This document shows, one piece after another, positions 34,356 to 44,213 of a DNA stretch of 64,000 bases. Every line of letters starts with the position of its first letter. The stretch's first letter is position 1. Location: positions 310,001 through 374,000 of the forward strand of contig PUQB01000089.1 in NCBI GenBank assembly GCA_003024785.1. Reading direction: 5' to 3'. Position numbers and translations under genes: made by a program. Under the pieces are notes generated by a model. It did no database searches. It worked only from the letters and a program-made list of their open reading frames with translations, and had not been told where the DNA came from. This stretch comes from Selaginella tamariscina. Its lineage: Eukaryota > Streptophyta > Lycopodiopsida > Selaginellales > Selaginellaceae.

Positions 34356-35507
34356 TTAATGTTTAATTAGTATCTTTCCACACCATGAGAAATGCTTAAG
34401 CACATCTCTAGCCCTCTGTTTAGTAACAAGAGAGCAATCGCACTGTAGTACCATGACCATTGTGGATAACCCACCCGCCTCAATAAATGTGTCCTCCACA
34501 GAATGACAGGCCACAGAATGACATATAAGTTCCCACATTATTAAGGTCCCTTTCTCTGTTGCATGCGGACTTGCCTTGCTGAGTATGCACCCAAGTACTG
34601 CCGGCACTGCCTCCATGTGCATCATGGCAAGTGATTCCCTACCCTCCGCACAAGTACACAGCGTTTTAAGTAGCTCCACTGCAGGCTCTCTAAGCTGTGT
34701 GCTACTTATACTTCTTATTAATACCTTGACTGCGCCCCACTGTATTGCCTTCATCCTGTTCTTGCTGCACTTACAAGCTGCTATAAGACACTTGAGAGCT
34801 GCCTCAGACTCCACGGCATCATCGTCTTCTCCACCTAGAAACCCTAAAAGAGCCTCTACACATCCATCCGCATCGGCAACAGTTTCATCCACCTCAGCGA
34901 GGGCTTGAAAAAGCAACATAGCTTTGACTCTGGTGCACTTCTGTGGAGCTTTGAGGAGCCTCACGATGACTGGAAACTCCTGCCAGCTGGAGACTCTCCA
35001 ACTGACGTCGCTGCTGACTTGGCACATCTTCTGCAGGACTGAGAGTGCCTGTTCTACACCGGCATTACTGCTGATCTTCTCCATCAATGCAGCTAAGAGA
35101 TTGTCTGAATCTACTGCCTTGTTCCATATGATGTCCTCTAAACTGCACATCTCTAGCTCCTGAAGGAAGCCGTTTTCAAGCCCGTCTTGATTCTTTTCTA
35201 AACGAGCTAACCGTTCCTGCAGCCTTTGGTTTCTCTTTAATTCGCGTACCTCTTCGATTTGAGATGTTTGTTTGTTGCTGCTACACCATAATTTGATGAG
35301 ATGAGAGAGTGTATAATTGGGGATGAGCTCGCAATTCTCCAATTCCTGTCTCGTTACTGGGCACACCTGGTTACCGTCTTTTATCCACTTCTTGATGTTC
35401 TCCCTCTCGTATGTTATCCCGGAGCTTATGATCACGGGGTCTTCCATGAGCTCGAAGGAAATCGGACACCTAAAATACGGTGGGATTTCTACATTCCTGG
35501 GCCTCAT
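34356..35507 (-). CDS. Plant U-box/ARM E3 ubiquitin ligase (PUB20-23 type)
   Basis: Single-exon 383-residue protein. The N-terminal U-box (residues about 9-80) begins IPPYFRCPISFELMEDPVI and contains SGITYERENIKKWI and CPVTRQ. It recruits E2 enzymes. It is followed by a short coiled stretch (RELKRNQRLQERLARLEKN) and armadillo-like repeats to the end (for example VKAMLLFQALAEVDETVADA; AALKCLIAACKCSKNRMKAI). Length and layout match the PUB20-PUB24 group, which damps immune and stress signalling by ubiquitinating target proteins in the cytosol. The frame is intact, unlike most neighbours, and lack of introns is normal for this group. The exact orthologue is not determinable by eye. Confidence 0.93.
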   Translation of the reverse strand: MRPRNVEIPPYFRCPISFELMEDPVIISSGITYERENIKKWIKDGNQVCPVTRQELENCELIPNYTLSHLIKLWCSSNKQTSQIEEVRELKRNQRLQERLARLEKNQDGLENGFLQELEMCSLEDIIWNKAVDSDNLLAALMEKISSNAGVEQALSVLQKMCQVSSDVSWRVSSWQEFPVIVRLLKAPQKCTRVKAMLLFQALAEVDETVADADGCVEALLGFLGGEDDDAVESEAALKCLIAACKCSKNRMKAIQWGAVKVLIRSISSTQLREPAVELLKTLCTCAEGRESLAMMHMEAVPAVLGCILSKASPHATEKGTLIMWELICHSVACHSVEDTFIEAGGLSTMVMVLQCDCSLVTKQRARDVLKHFSWCGKILIKH

Positions 35508-35529
35508 CGAGAATTTCTATGGGAAACTA

Positions 35530-36790
35530 GCGAATGGAGGTGATAGATAAGGGAAAGAATGTGTGCATACATTTTACACTAAAAAACTCTTTACCAATAA
35601 GTTTAAAAGATGTGCACAAAAGGATGAAGTCAAAAAGGAAGACTAGGCTACAGAGAGAATGGTAGCCACATACCAACCTGTTTCTGTAAAATAATGACCG
35701 ACTATGGGCTTTTGAATTGTCAAGGTTTGGTAGGAATATTATAGTGTATATACATACACATGATGACGATGTGTGTGTGTACATATCTATCTCTATCTAT
35801 GTTTAAGCATGACAGACATAATATTGTTTGCAATAGCACTCAATCTCAATCACACCCTGTCAACTGTGTCTCTGCACAAGCAAACAAGCCACAGAAACAA
35901 CAAAAGAGTTTGTGTACTAACGTCCGTCATTTATGTGCTTAGTTTGCTTTCCGACATGATCTATGTTATCCTTAGTAGCAGCATCTATACTGACACACAC
36001 ACACACATGTATGCTGACTCTTAACACACCTAAACTACAAGAGGTATATATACATCCTGCAAAGAGATAACAATGGAGAGAGAGAGAGAGACATCATGCG
36101 TCTGTACGACTGTGCACTCGCAGACTGTTGATTATAGTAAGGCACATGAGCGTTGTCAGATTAAACATTTAAAGCATGCTCTCCTCATTTATGAGTTGTT
36201 TATATTAAACTTCGGACGATCAGACAAGATCTATGAGAGACTCCGCATGTAACTGACATTGTGTGCTGTCTCCTGTGGCGTTTTATTGACTCTTGACTAG
36301 ATTACGAGCATATTAAACCAGTTTATATGTTAAACATACAGTATATAACTTATGTTTAATAGAGTAACGGTTATTATATATGAAAGTGGCTAAATTACGA
36401 CTAAACCACCGTCGTGCACCGTAAAGCTTCATGTCGCGGTGTCCGTGCTCGCGAAACACAAGTCTGGTCGGCGTTGACCTTGACATACTCAGAGAGAGAA
36501 TAATAGTCTACACACGCCCACAAGCGCACGGCGGCTGGCTGGTAGATTTAGAGTTTTCAATATTGTTCTTCAACACGGAAATGTGAAACTGTATATATAT
36601 TATTCGATTCATACAATGAATATACATATATATATTCTGAGGTTTATTGCGTAAACTGGAGGTGTTCTGAATATTGAAGTCATTGAATTCCTCAGAGGAC
36701 GACAACACATCATATGCTTAGATTTGCAATACATGTGGTGTTTCTATCAAATTGCAGTCTCTATAAAGTCCTCTCGATAATTTCTAAGGT
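35530..36790. other. Intergenic region, no gene seen
   Basis: Contains scattered microsatellites (TGTG near 35,772; ACAC near 35,996; AGAG at 36,076-36,091) and some open frames without protein-like features. It separates the U-box gene from the IDA-like cluster. Confidence 0.5.
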
Positions 36791-36796
36791 TATACT

Positions 36797-37055
36797 ATGA
36801 GTTTATGCAGGGTTCTCGCTTTTTTTGTTCATGGGCTGCATTATTTCCCATGGTTTCGCAGCGAGATTACTGGTGGATCAAGAGCAATTGCATACTAGAA
36901 ATGGCAAGGGTGAGAGATCCAGTGATGTCATGCATTCCACAAATGGACAGAGGTTCAACTTGTCTGTGAGTATGCTCCCAAAGAAGGTTACTCCTCCTTC
37001 GGGTCCCTCCAAATGTCATAACTCGATTGGTACCATGGCCAAGTGCAGGACGTGA
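36797..37055 (+). CDS. IDA-like secreted peptide 1
   Basis: Precursor of a small secreted signal peptide of the IDA/IDL family (ligands of HAESA-type LRR receptors controlling cell separation). The C-terminal part carries VTPPSGPSKCHNSIG, matching the IDA core PxPPSxPSKRHN except for Cys in place of Arg. From ATG 36,797 the frame gives MSLCRVLAF. After removing one T from a run of seven Ts at 36,820-36,826 it continues LFMGCIISHGFAARLL, a good signal peptide. Without that correction the first in-frame Met is 36,831. The linker is basic and variable (HTRNGKGERSSD), as expected. About 85 residues, no intron. Receptor and process here are unknown. Confidence 0.72.
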
Positions 37056-37877
37056 AAATTGACACACTCTACATTTTTTGTTTTTATTTATTTTATTTTT
37101 ATTAATTATTTTCTTTTCTTTTTGTGGCTATTTATGTATATATACACACCACATTTTTAAATACAATACAGATTCTTCGACATGATTCTTTTCTTGAAAA
37201 ACTTATCTTGTTAATGAAATGCATATGCATTTTAAAGCACTTTAACTTAAAGTTAGGTTTTTACTTTTTTTAAAAAAAAAATTATTATATATAAAAATTA
37301 TATTAAAAATTTAAAATATATATATTTATTAAATTTAGTTGTTAATAGATTCTGTCGGAACATACTCAAGCACTACGATAACCAGTAACGTAAACTTAAA
37401 TGTAACATTAGACAAGTAAAGACTTTATTTATAAATTTAATATGATGTATATATTTATAATGGGAAAACATTCGTGTGTGCGTGTGTGCGTGTGGCGTGC
37501 GTGCGTGCTCACGGAGTTTGTCCGGCATATATCTGTAAAGCACATACTGGCGGGTACCTATACAAGTGTAAAGTCTATATTGTAGGCTAGCAATATAAGA
37601 TTTGTCAAATAACATAGACATGTTTGTGGTTTACATGGCCTGGAGAATCTCAATACGAAATCACGGCATAATATGTTATAAGGTCAAACTGGAAAAACTT
37701 AAAAATAAATAAACCTACTGTTAGTTTAATACCGTCCATGTACAAGTTACGTAATTTTCCTTATCTTATAAGATTATCATTTGCATGCCTGCACTCAACA
37801 AACAGTGCATAACTCAATGCATAACTGAGTATGACTCTTTATAGTTTCACAAATAGTTTAGGTAGTTTCACACAGGT

Positions 37878-38102
37878 ATGAAGATGTTCATCGTGTTTGT
37901 GCTCTCTATATGGGTTTTACATTATCATGTTGTGGATTGTGGGAGGGTTTTACATAAACAATTGACGATTGGCACTCCATTTACATATTTCAGGCTTCCA
38001 AAAAAGCTCCCTATTCCTCCTCCAGGTCCTTCGAGATGTCATAATGGCTTCTTCTTTGCATTCCTTCAGAAAAACAACAACAATCCCTGTGTTAAGCATT
38101 AA
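37878..38102 (+). CDS. IDA-like secreted peptide 2
   Basis: A 74-residue precursor with a clear signal peptide (MKMFIVFVLSIWVLHYHVVDCG). The C-proximal core is KLPIPPPGPSRCHNGFFF, matching the IDA signature PIPPSxPSxxHN with Pro for Ser and Cys for Lys/Arg at the same position as in peptide 1. The tail after HN is longer than in canonical IDA and ends NPCVKH. Single exon, intact frame. It lies 0.8 kb after peptide 1 on the same strand, consistent with old tandem duplication followed by strong divergence outside the core. Confidence 0.75.
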   Translation: MKMFIVFVLSIWVLHYHVVDCGRVLHKQLTIGTPFTYFRLPKKLPIPPPGPSRCHNGFFFAFLQKNNNNPCVKH

Positions 38103-38104
38103 AA

Positions 38105-40480
38105 CGACGATTAGTATTTAATTTTTGTTAAAACAGAGATAGTTTAAATAAAATCTATATAATTGTAATATATTAGTCATTAATAATAAGGTTTTACAAT
38201 TGTTTTATTAAAAGATTCTCACAGATTCTCACATCGAAGTCAACTTGCATATACTAAACATGAGCTAAGCATCTCTTTTGTAGTTTTGAAGGCATTAATT
38301 CATGATTAGATATGTAAGAGCACGACAAGGAATGCGCAACAAGCATTAAATAAAACTTTGACCAATATAAGAAAACGGTAAATTAATGATTTAATAATCC
38401 GAAACAAATAATTAGTTAGTATTTTCATAATAATTTAAAATTTAAAATTCACAGTCCGTCATCTTGAACAGAACATGTCATCACATATTACGTTAACAAG
38501 TTTAGTTAATGAATTATTTTAATATCAAGTTGACAATTAGTTTTATATATTCTTTAAGTTGAGTTAAATATAAGTTATATATATATTAAGCACAAATGAA
38601 AGAGTAAAATGAAGCGAGAATAGGTTTTCAACGGTATGCAAGGAGTTTAATTAATTTGTTAAACATGTAAATTAATTTTATAATAACGTTAACTAGTTAA
38701 TTAGTTAATTTTTCAAACTTGTACGTATGATGAGAGACAACAAAAGCTTTTCTCTAAAAGGCACCTCCACATTTTGTAACATGGCGTTGTTGGATGTCTC
38801 AAAACTCATGTCTTGCATCGTTTTGAGATATATATTCATATATACATACGTATATGTATATTAATACCTGTATCCATGTGAGTGTATCTCCATATATTAA
38901 TAGATACAGTTATGTATGCAAATATATATGAGTTTAACGTATATATACGGATAGATTGGCTCCTCAAAACGATGTGAAAGTGTCAGTAAACGTTGTATAT
39001 ATGCATAATTATCTACAATGTATATGTATTATCATTTTTACACAAAGCACAAGCATGAGTTATGAATAGCAAATGTTTTTCGCCGACGGTCGACACTACG
39101 GGAAAAAAGATACCTTGTCTGGACAACACTGGGTTTATTGTCTGGTTTATGTAATATTTTAATTTTAATTAAGTGTGGAAATTAATTTAAAAATAATATT
39201 GCATTAATAAGTTATACAAACACTAGGTTCATTATGGGTTGGAAGGTTCATATGCACTTAAAGTTTAAAATAAATGAGTACTTTAGTTATATAAATAAAT
39301 AAGTAGTTGAATTTGAGTTCTGTTTGTATGTACCAGATACGTTGTTTTTTTTAACTGATCAGATGCCCTACACAAACAAATATAAAAGACATGAAAAAAA
39401 GTCGATATATATAAATTATTAAATAAATTATCTAGCAAATAAAGAATAATTAAAAGTCCAGTTGTTGCTTAATCTATAGTTTAAAACTTATAGTTTAATA
39501 AAAGTAAAGAAATGAGCTTCATATACTGACACTTCAACTATGTATATCTTGCCACTCGTCGGGTGTTTAAATAGACATTTAATTTATTAAATTTGCTGTT
39601 TTTAATAGTTGGTTAAGTCAACATAACACACAACTTAATCTACCAACTGGTTGCATAAGCCTATATAGATAGACACAGGTACTGATATATCTATCTCCAT
39701 ATCTATTATTATACACTTACATGTCTCTGTGTGTACTGACGTACCCGTGTATAGGTATATAAGCCTATATACACAGCTGTTGTATATGCACCATTATAAT
39801 CTGTTAAGTTACGTTGTTCATATGAAATGAATACATTGATAACTAATTAAGTGAAATTTAATTAAACAGTAATTAAGATTAAATAATAAACATATTCACC
39901 GACTAGGTGTGCACTGTAGCTGACAAGAACCTAGATAGCCTAGATAATATATACAGAAAAATAAAGAAGCAAAAGTCGGCTTCGTCTTCCTCCTGTTGAA
40001 CACGTCTTTTTCTTCCTCAGACGTGAACGATCCCGGAGACCCTTTTTATACCTACAATAGTCACACTTTTGTTTGATGCACAGATACCACGCTCGTAAAA
40101 AAATCTCAGCTTTTCTCAAAGGCAGAAAACTACACTTTATACACATACATACACACATTATACAATACATACACCCCACCTACTTCCGGTGTTTAAGTTT
40201 GCTTCCTCCCACATGACATTGTATGCTTCACACAATGTATAATTTACATCACCCGGTCGTTTTCCTCTGATGAAGAAGGAGCCTATCCCTTCATTATCTC
40301 GTATCTCTTTTATGGATCAGTATAGACTTGTCTTTTCTCTCCTTGCTGTCTTCCTTGATTGAGTTGAAAGATTCATTGTCCGTCTATCAATTACTCATAC
40401 TATCACCTACTTCTTCTCTTTGCTTTTCTTATGGCATACAGGCACATAGATAGGCAGTTTCCTGTGGGCTTACTGTAATG
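38105..40480. other. AT-rich intergenic, no gene seen
   Basis: No supported coding region. An inverted pair CATCGTTTTGAG (about 38,818) and CTCAAAACGATG (about 38,963) is 130 nt apart and could form a long-armed loop, but the arms are only 12 bp. Confidence 0.45.
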
Positions 40481-40572
40481 GTAAATTGTGTACACTGCTA
40501 CACTGGTGGAGAAGCACTTGAAGACGATCCATTCTGATACATATACACAGACTTGGTTGGTCTCCAAGTATT

Positions 40573-40902
40573 ATGGGAGCTGCTGCAACAACAACACTGC
40601 TTCTTGTCAATGTGATGATTGTGGGGCTGTTACTCGGCAAGGCATCTGCTGCATCAAGGATTTTACTGGTCTCCGAGGCTCCACCACAGGATGAGGTACC
40701 GTCTGCTTCTGGTCCCTCCTATACAAAGGCGCTCAAATCAGAGGCTTTAACCAAGACTTTGCTGCCACATGATCCCGCGCTTGTGAGGGGTTACAGGATG
40801 GTACATAACATGCTTCCTAGAGTGCTAACTACGCCTCCCTCGGGTCCGAGTAAAGGGGGAACAGTGTGGGGAAGAACGATGATGAGCCTTAGAGAGAGAT
40901 GA
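40573..40902 (+). CDS. IDA/PIP-like secreted peptide 3
   Basis: A 109-residue precursor. The N-terminus MGAAATTTLLLVNVMIVGLL ending KASAA is a signal peptide. The C-terminal region has LTTPPSGPSKGGTVWGR, which keeps the PPSGPSK core but has lost the HN ending found in IDA and in peptides 1 and 2. A second SGPS (EVPSASGPSYTKA, residues about 42-54) is present, recalling PIP precursors that contain two SGPS motifs. Single exon, intact frame. Upstream bases to 40,200 have no other coding signal. It could be a third IDL member or a PIP/PIPL relative. Confidence 0.65.
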   Translation: MGAAATTTLLLVNVMIVGLLLGKASAASRILLVSEAPPQDEVPSASGPSYTKALKSEALTKTLLPHDPALVRGYRMVHNMLPRVLTTPPSGPSKGGTVWGRTMMSLRER

Positions 40903-41611
40903 ATATATATACATATAGCTGTATAAGGTCCAAGCATAAAGGGGTAGCTATAGCTGCAACCTTTGGAAAAATTTTGTAAGGTAAGAGATTTAATTTTTCT
41001 TTTCAGAAAATGTTGTACATAGCAGAACAACACAATTCTTCTAAATATAAATGCAATGTTTATTTCAAATTTAACTAAGGTTTGGATTAATCACCAAACT
41101 ACTGAATGAATTTCCATCTGTTTTCCATTTTTATAATTTTCATATAAATAAACATATATAAAATGAATGCTTTTGATCCTGTGTACATATGTACACAGCT
41201 ACATACTTTAGCTTAAAAATCCCATTAAGTAAAAGATTTTTTCTAGTAATATTAAACTTACTTATCAAGGAAACAATGTTTCACATGCCCCACATATTTT
41301 GACAATTGAGACAAATTTAACCCGACAAATCCATAGCCATGTGAGTTAGAACATAACTAAATAATAATAATGACCCCCTATTATACAGTATTAATGATAA
41401 TTAATTAAAAGTTAATTAATTTGTAAATATTAAAATCGGAAAAAAATGTAAGAAAATTTATATATATATAAATGAAATGCATTAACCTTGAAGGTCTTTT
41501 TCAATTATACTCTTTTAATGTATATAAAATCATTAAAAAGATCAATTTAATTAAATATGATTGCTAATAATGATATATTGTGAGTTTCACATTAAATTTA
41601 AAAAAACATAG

Positions 41612-41721
41612 ATAAAGTTTAAAGAATTTATTATTACTATAAATTATCCTAGTTTTTTGAATAAATCTTTATTCAAAAAACTAAGATAATTTATAGTAAT
41701 AATAAATTCTTTAAACTTTAT
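41612..41721. repeat. 110-bp near-perfect hairpin
   Basis: Two 54-bp arms (41,612-41,665 and 41,668-41,721) are reverse complements with a single mismatch (41,649 against 41,684) and a 2-bp loop. Transcribed, this would give a 53-bp duplex. The arms are AT-rich and bear no coding sequence. Candidates are a fold-back transposon/MITE or a young inverted repeat feeding small RNAs. No clear target-site duplication is visible. The surrounding 40,905-43,680 shows no genes. Confidence 0.9.
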
Positions 41722-43687
41722 TATATCATGTTACAACGATGATTTTGAATAATTATATAAAGATGTATTTTAAAAAGTCATCACAACATATATATAACAA
41801 TAGTTTCACATTTGCCTTAATAAAATAATAAGTTCCATTTCATTAAAATTATTCTTATATATGTATTAAATAAAGAAGAATCATAATTTAATAAGATTTA
41901 AAAGATGGTAATATATATTAATGATACTTTAAAAACTTGTTAGAAATTCATTCAAAACTATGTATCATTTTGTAAAGTGAAAATAATACTTTAGTTTTTA
42001 CATTGAAAATTATTAACACATGTATTAATGAAAAATGTTTTTGTGATTAAATGAAGAATGATTTAATTTATGATTTATATAAAGTAAATAAGCTTAAAAT
42101 TGAAAACTTGAATAAGTTATAAATAAAATTATCGTTCTTAAAGTATTATGTTTTACATAATATTACAAATAAATTATATTTATTTATAATAAAACTTTGA
42201 TATTATTCGTATTTTAAATGATTACTATAAAAAATGGCATACTCAATAAATTAAAAGGTCAAATGATATGAAAAAAAAAATAAAATGAATTTCATTATAG
42301 TTAATTAACTAATAATATTTTGTGTTCTTGTAAATAAAATGAATTAAAATTTCATAAAAATATAATATAGTTTGAAGTAACAAAATTGTAATAATAAAAA
42401 TAAAATATTAAATTTGTTATAACCAGGTTGTTATTGTTTATGTCATTAATTAAAATTTATATTTTAATATATAGTTGTTCGTTATCTTTAACAACTTTAT
42501 TTAATTTATGTATTAATTAATGAAAAACTTGATTAGTGTGAGAAAAAAGTGGTGATTCGTGTTATTACTTTTTTTATATTAATTGTGTAGTTCTATTAAT
42601 ATATGCAATATTATTTAAATATTTTTAAAGAAAATTATTAATGTTAGTGAAATTTAATTATTATTGTTTAAACACTAAGTTTTATAGCAATATTAAATCA
42701 CATAAAAATTCAAACATATTTATGTATAAACTTTCACATGTCAACAATTTAATTATATATATATATAAATGTATATATAAATAAACAGTGATGTACCAGA
42801 GAGTTCGTACATTGTTAATTAAATAAATTACATAAGTTTAGTTTTATAAATAATATTTTATAAAATAATGTATATCTCAAATAAAAGATGTTTGAAAAAT
42901 AAAAAATAATTCATTTATATTTAAAAGTTTTATTCTTTTGATTCTTGAAGAAAAGGTTTTCTTAATTTTATTATAAAATGTGAATTTATATAAGTAAAAT
43001 AAATAATGGTATTTACTAAATAGTAAATATGTTTCTTTCCTTAATGTGAATTGGACAGTTATTATTTTGTGAAACATAGAGCACATATCTATGTGTTATC
43101 TCCTATTGTAGTTTTGTAAAATCATATGGATGAAATTGTATAAGTAAAATTATAAACAATAATTTAAGACTGTTGCATTACCACAAGATTTAGTTTACTA
43201 CATTTATATGGATTAGGAAAAAAATTTAAGTAATGAAGGAGTTAAAAAGTTAATAATTTATAATGTTTACTATGTAATACATGTATGTGCAAGTATAATC
43301 ATGTGTCTGGCTCCTGGCCTCTGTCATTATAGCTCTCTCCATAAACAGTAAACAACTCTGTTAAGAGAGAGAAACCAAATAATAAACACTAATAACATAC
43401 GAACAGTGAGAACCAAATAACAAACACTATAATAACATACGAACAGTGTGTATGTGAGAGAGTCTATGTACATACACACAACTTGGGGGGAGAGAGATTT
43501 AAACTAATTTTTTTTAATGAAATTGAAAAGATGTGCAACTAAATAACGATGATGATGATAATTAGCACTCCTAACTTGGCCTTAATGGCCTGTTAAGCAG
43601 GTCCATAAAACTAAGCTTAGTACATTACCAATTGAAATGAAAAAGAAAAACCAGATTATGCCGTGTTGTTTATTAGCGTGTTCCTTT

Positions 43688-44154
43688 CATACTGCAGCTG
43701 CTTGGTGTGGTCGTCCCCCTCTTCGGTATCCACCTCTTCCCATGTACCCTCTGTACCCTCGTCCACGCCTCAGGAATGCATCCCCAAAAGTCTGCATTTT
43801 ATATAGCTTTTAATGCCCGCGTTGCGTGCGTGTGCAAGTGTGTTATGCAACATACATAGATGCACAAGAAACATGCTTACGTGCATCCCTATATATATAT
43901 AATATATATAGTATGTACGTAATCTATTATGTAAATTGGTATCCTGTACTCTGCATGACTATAATGATCTAAAAAAAAGTCATCTACAATTCCAACACGC
44001 GTTTCATAAAGAATATATGTGAGGAATATAAACTTTACTGGACAAACACGATAATGATGTATATGTGCGTGTGTGAAAAAAATACATTTTATACTTGAGA
44101 AATGAAATATTACATTTTATATCAAAAACGAATTTGAATTATATATATATATAT

Positions 44155-44213
<59 letters not shown>

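Noticed and set aside
35527..36708. Additional small secreted peptide genes near the IDA-like cluster
   Set aside because: No signal peptide plus PPSGPS-type core could be found in any frame.
38816..38976. Inverted 12-bp arms as a microRNA precursor
   Set aside because: Arms are too short and the 130-nt loop too AT-rich. No extended pairing is seen.
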